Positions 34,859 through 36,395 of a stretch of 36,395 bases of DNA are shown in pieces. The stretch spans positions 1 to 36,395 of the forward strand of contig NZ_CACSJM010000054.1 of assembly GCF_902706185.1 (NCBI RefSeq). Direction: 5' to 3'. Position 1 is the stretch's first letter; every line of letters begins with the position of its first letter. The DNA is from Roseomonas sp. 18066. GTDB lineage: Bacteria > Pseudomonadota > Alphaproteobacteria > Acetobacterales > Acetobacteraceae. Below the pieces are notes generated by a model. That model had not been told where the DNA came from and searched no databases. It saw nothing but the letters and a program-made list of their open reading frames with translations. The translations under genes and the position numbers were made by a program.

Positions 34859-36395
34859 TCAGCCGGCCGGCAGCGCCTGCAGGACGATCTGCTCGGTCAG
34901 GATCTGCGGCAGCAGCACGGGCGCGCCGCCGCCGGCGGGATAGACCAGGTAGAGCGGCACGCCCTCCCGCCCATGCGCGCGCAGCACGGCGGCGATCGCC
35001 GGGCCGCCATCGGTCCAGTCGCCCTTCAGATAGGCGATGTTGCGGGCCTCGAAGGCGCGGCGGACGCCGTCGGATTGCAGCGCCACCCGCTCATTGACCT
35101 TGCAGGTGATGCACCAGGCGGCGGTCATGTTGACGAAGACCGGGCGGCCCTCGGCGCGCAGCTGCGCCAGGCGGGCTTCCGACCAGGGCTCCGACCCGGC
35201 CTCGGCCGCGGTGCGGGCGCTGGCGGCCGGCGCGCCGACCAGCTGCGGCAGCAGGGCCAGCGCGGCGCAGACCGCGACGATGGCGCTGCCGCGGCCGAGC
35301 CATTGCGCGCCCCGCCGCCGCGCCGCCTGGGCAGTGCCCAGCGCCCAGCCGGCGAAGCCGATGGCGAGACCCCCGGCGAGCGCCGCCGCCAGGCCTTCCG
35401 GCCCCACCTGCTGCGCCAGCACCCAGAGCAGCCACAGCGCCGCGGCATACATCGGGAAGGCCAGGATTTCCTTCAGCCGGGCCATCCAGGCGCCGGGCTT
35501 GGGCAGCCGCGCCGCCAGGCCGGGGGCCAGCGCCAGCAGCGCATAGGGCGCCGCCATGCCGAAGCCCATCGCCGCGAAGACCGCCATGGCGGAGGCGGGC
35601 GGCATGGCCATGGCGGCGCCGATGGCGGCGGCCATGAAGGGCGCGGTGCAGGGGGTGGCGACCAGCACCGCCAGCCCGCCGGTGGCGAAGCTGCCCAGGT
35701 GGCCGCCGCGCGCCGCGACGGTCGAGCCCATCCGCACCGGCCGGCCGAATTCGAAGACGCCGGACAGGTTCAGCCCGACCGCCAGCATCAGCCAGCCCAT
35801 CGCCGTGACGAACAAAGGCGCCGTGAACTGGAAGCCCCAGCCGGCGACGCTGCCGGCCGCGCGCAGCCCGAGCATCAGCCCCGCCAACGCCAGGAAGGAC
35901 AGAACCACGCCGGCGGTGTAGCTGGCGGCATGCGCCCGGACCGTGCCGCGCGCCGCCCCGGACAGCCGCGCCAGGCCGATCGCCTTCATCGCCAGGATCG
36001 GGAAGACGCAGGGCATCAAATTGAGGATGAGCCCGCCCAGCGCGGCCCAGAGCGCCGCCTGCCACAGCGGCAGGCTGGCCTCGGCGGCGAGGGCCACCGG
36101 CAGCGCGCCGGGCTGCGCCGCGACGGTGAAGGCGCTGCGCTGGCCGCCGGCATCCGTCAGCACCAGCACGCCCTGCATCGGCCCGGGCGGCATCGGCGCA
36201 GCCCCGCGCGGCAGGCCGAGCCGCAGCGCGCCATCGGCCACCTGCAGAACCTGCGGCGCCGCATGGTCCAGCACGCCCCATTCGGCGGGGAAGAACTCGG
36301 CCGTCTTCACGGTCGCCGGCGTCAGGTCGGGGCTGTCGATGCGGATCGCGCCCTGCTGGCCCTCGAAGCCGATGGCGGCGGCCCAGGGGGCGGGG
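34859..36395 (-). CDS. DsbD/ScsB-like thiol:disulfide interchange protein, 5' end outside window
   Basis: The frame stays open to the window edge, so the N-terminus is missing; a GTG at 36308-36310 is internal. The visible 511 residues hold the end of a periplasmic N-terminal domain (VKTAEFFPAEWGVLDHA), the eight-helix DsbD/CcdA-like membrane domain with its redox Cys pair in NLMPCVFPILAMKA and ATPCTAPFM, and a C-terminal thioredoxin domain with AAWCITCKVNE. The protein carries electrons from cytoplasmic thioredoxin to periplasmic partners. It is followed by the redoxin gene, its probable client. ScsB-type proteins have a larger N-domain than DsbD; how large it is here cannot be seen. Confidence 0.93.
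   Translation of the reverse strand, partial: PAPWAAAIGFEGQQGAIRIDSPDLTPATVKTAEFFPAEWGVLDHAAPQVLQVADGALRLGLPRGAAPMPPGPMQGVLVLTDAGGQRSAFTVAAQPGALPVALAAEASLPLWQAALWAALGGLILNLMPCVFPILAMKAIGLARLSGAARGTVRAHAASYTAGVVLSFLALAGLMLGLRAAGSVAGWGFQFTAPLFVTAMGWLMLAVGLNLSGVFEFGRPVRMGSTVAARGGHLGSFATGGLAVLVATPCTAPFMAAAIGAAMAMPPASAMAVFAAMGFGMAAPYALLALAPGLAARLPKPGAWMARLKEILAFPMYAAALWLLWVLAQQVGPEGLAAALAGGLAIGFAGWALGTAQAARRRGAQWLGRGSAIVAVCAALALLPQLVGAPAASARTAAEAGSEPWSEARLAQLRAEGRPVFVNMTAAWCITCKVNERVALQSDGVRRAFEARNIAYLKGDWTDGGPAIAAVLRAHGREGVPLYLVYPAGGGAPVLLPQILTEQIVLQALPAG

Noticed and set aside
36308..36310. GTG as start codon of the DsbD-like gene
   Set aside because: The frame stays open with plausible periplasmic-domain sequence up to the window end, so the gene begins outside.

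Overview
The window is a GC-rich (roughly 70% by eye), gene-dense alphaproteobacterial chromosome segment. The protein flavours (an EipB/DUF1849 envelope protein, AspRS with the RDHGG signature, Urt urea transporter, IlvD/Edd sugar-acid dehydratase, many orphan periplasmic binding proteins) suggest an Acetobacteraceae member of the Roseomonas type. That taxonomic reading is inference from sequence style, not from a marker gene. No rRNA, tRNA, CRISPR array, insertion sequence or prophage gene was found, and no gene-free stretch exceeds 300 bases.

Left part (1-11.2 kb): aspS, then eipB on the plus strand; a type II asparaginase-family gene on the minus strand whose catalytic Asp is replaced by Ser; a soluble methyl-accepting-like protein with its sensor domain at the C-terminus; a divergent pair of exporters (MATE and MFS); an orphan family 5 binding protein with a good sigma-54 promoter; and an exported alpha/beta hydrolase.

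Middle left (11.2-15.9 kb): a cold-shock protein with a long leader, followed by two small conserved-looking proteins of unknown function separated by strong hairpins. Next comes a three-gene sugar-acid operon (IlvD/Edd dehydratase, SDR dehydrogenase, FAH-family hydrolase) that reads as a complete non-phosphorylative route from an aldonate to pyruvate plus a hydroxyacid.

Central block (15.9-31.5 kb): a nitrogen-acquisition island. On the minus strand, a 1107-residue hybrid histidine kinase whose N-terminal half resembles an NCS1 nucleobase/allantoin permease and which carries an eight-cysteine cluster is followed without gap by a REC-PAS-LuxR response regulator, then ureDABCEFG and a nicotinamidase gene translationally coupled to ureG. 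Divergent from the kinase is urtABCDE, the urea ABC transporter. The 187-bp divergent intergenic region holds a perfect TACGTCA-TT-TGACGTA inverted repeat, a plausible operator. Sensor, regulator, uptake and hydrolysis of urea thus sit together; this is the most interesting system in the window.

Right part (31.5-36.4 kb): an RTX calcium-binding protein preceded by a strikingly AT-rich stretch (29% GC over 120 bp, counted directly), a UxaA/GarD-family sugar-acid dehydratase, and an operon of a DsbD/ScsB-like thiol reductant transporter (cut by the window end) and an exported redoxin.

A recurring intergenic element runs through the window: five copies of a hairpin of the form GGGGGAA-N4-TTCCCCC followed by a C-run and a T-rich tail ending in TTTCTG, each placed just after a stop codon.
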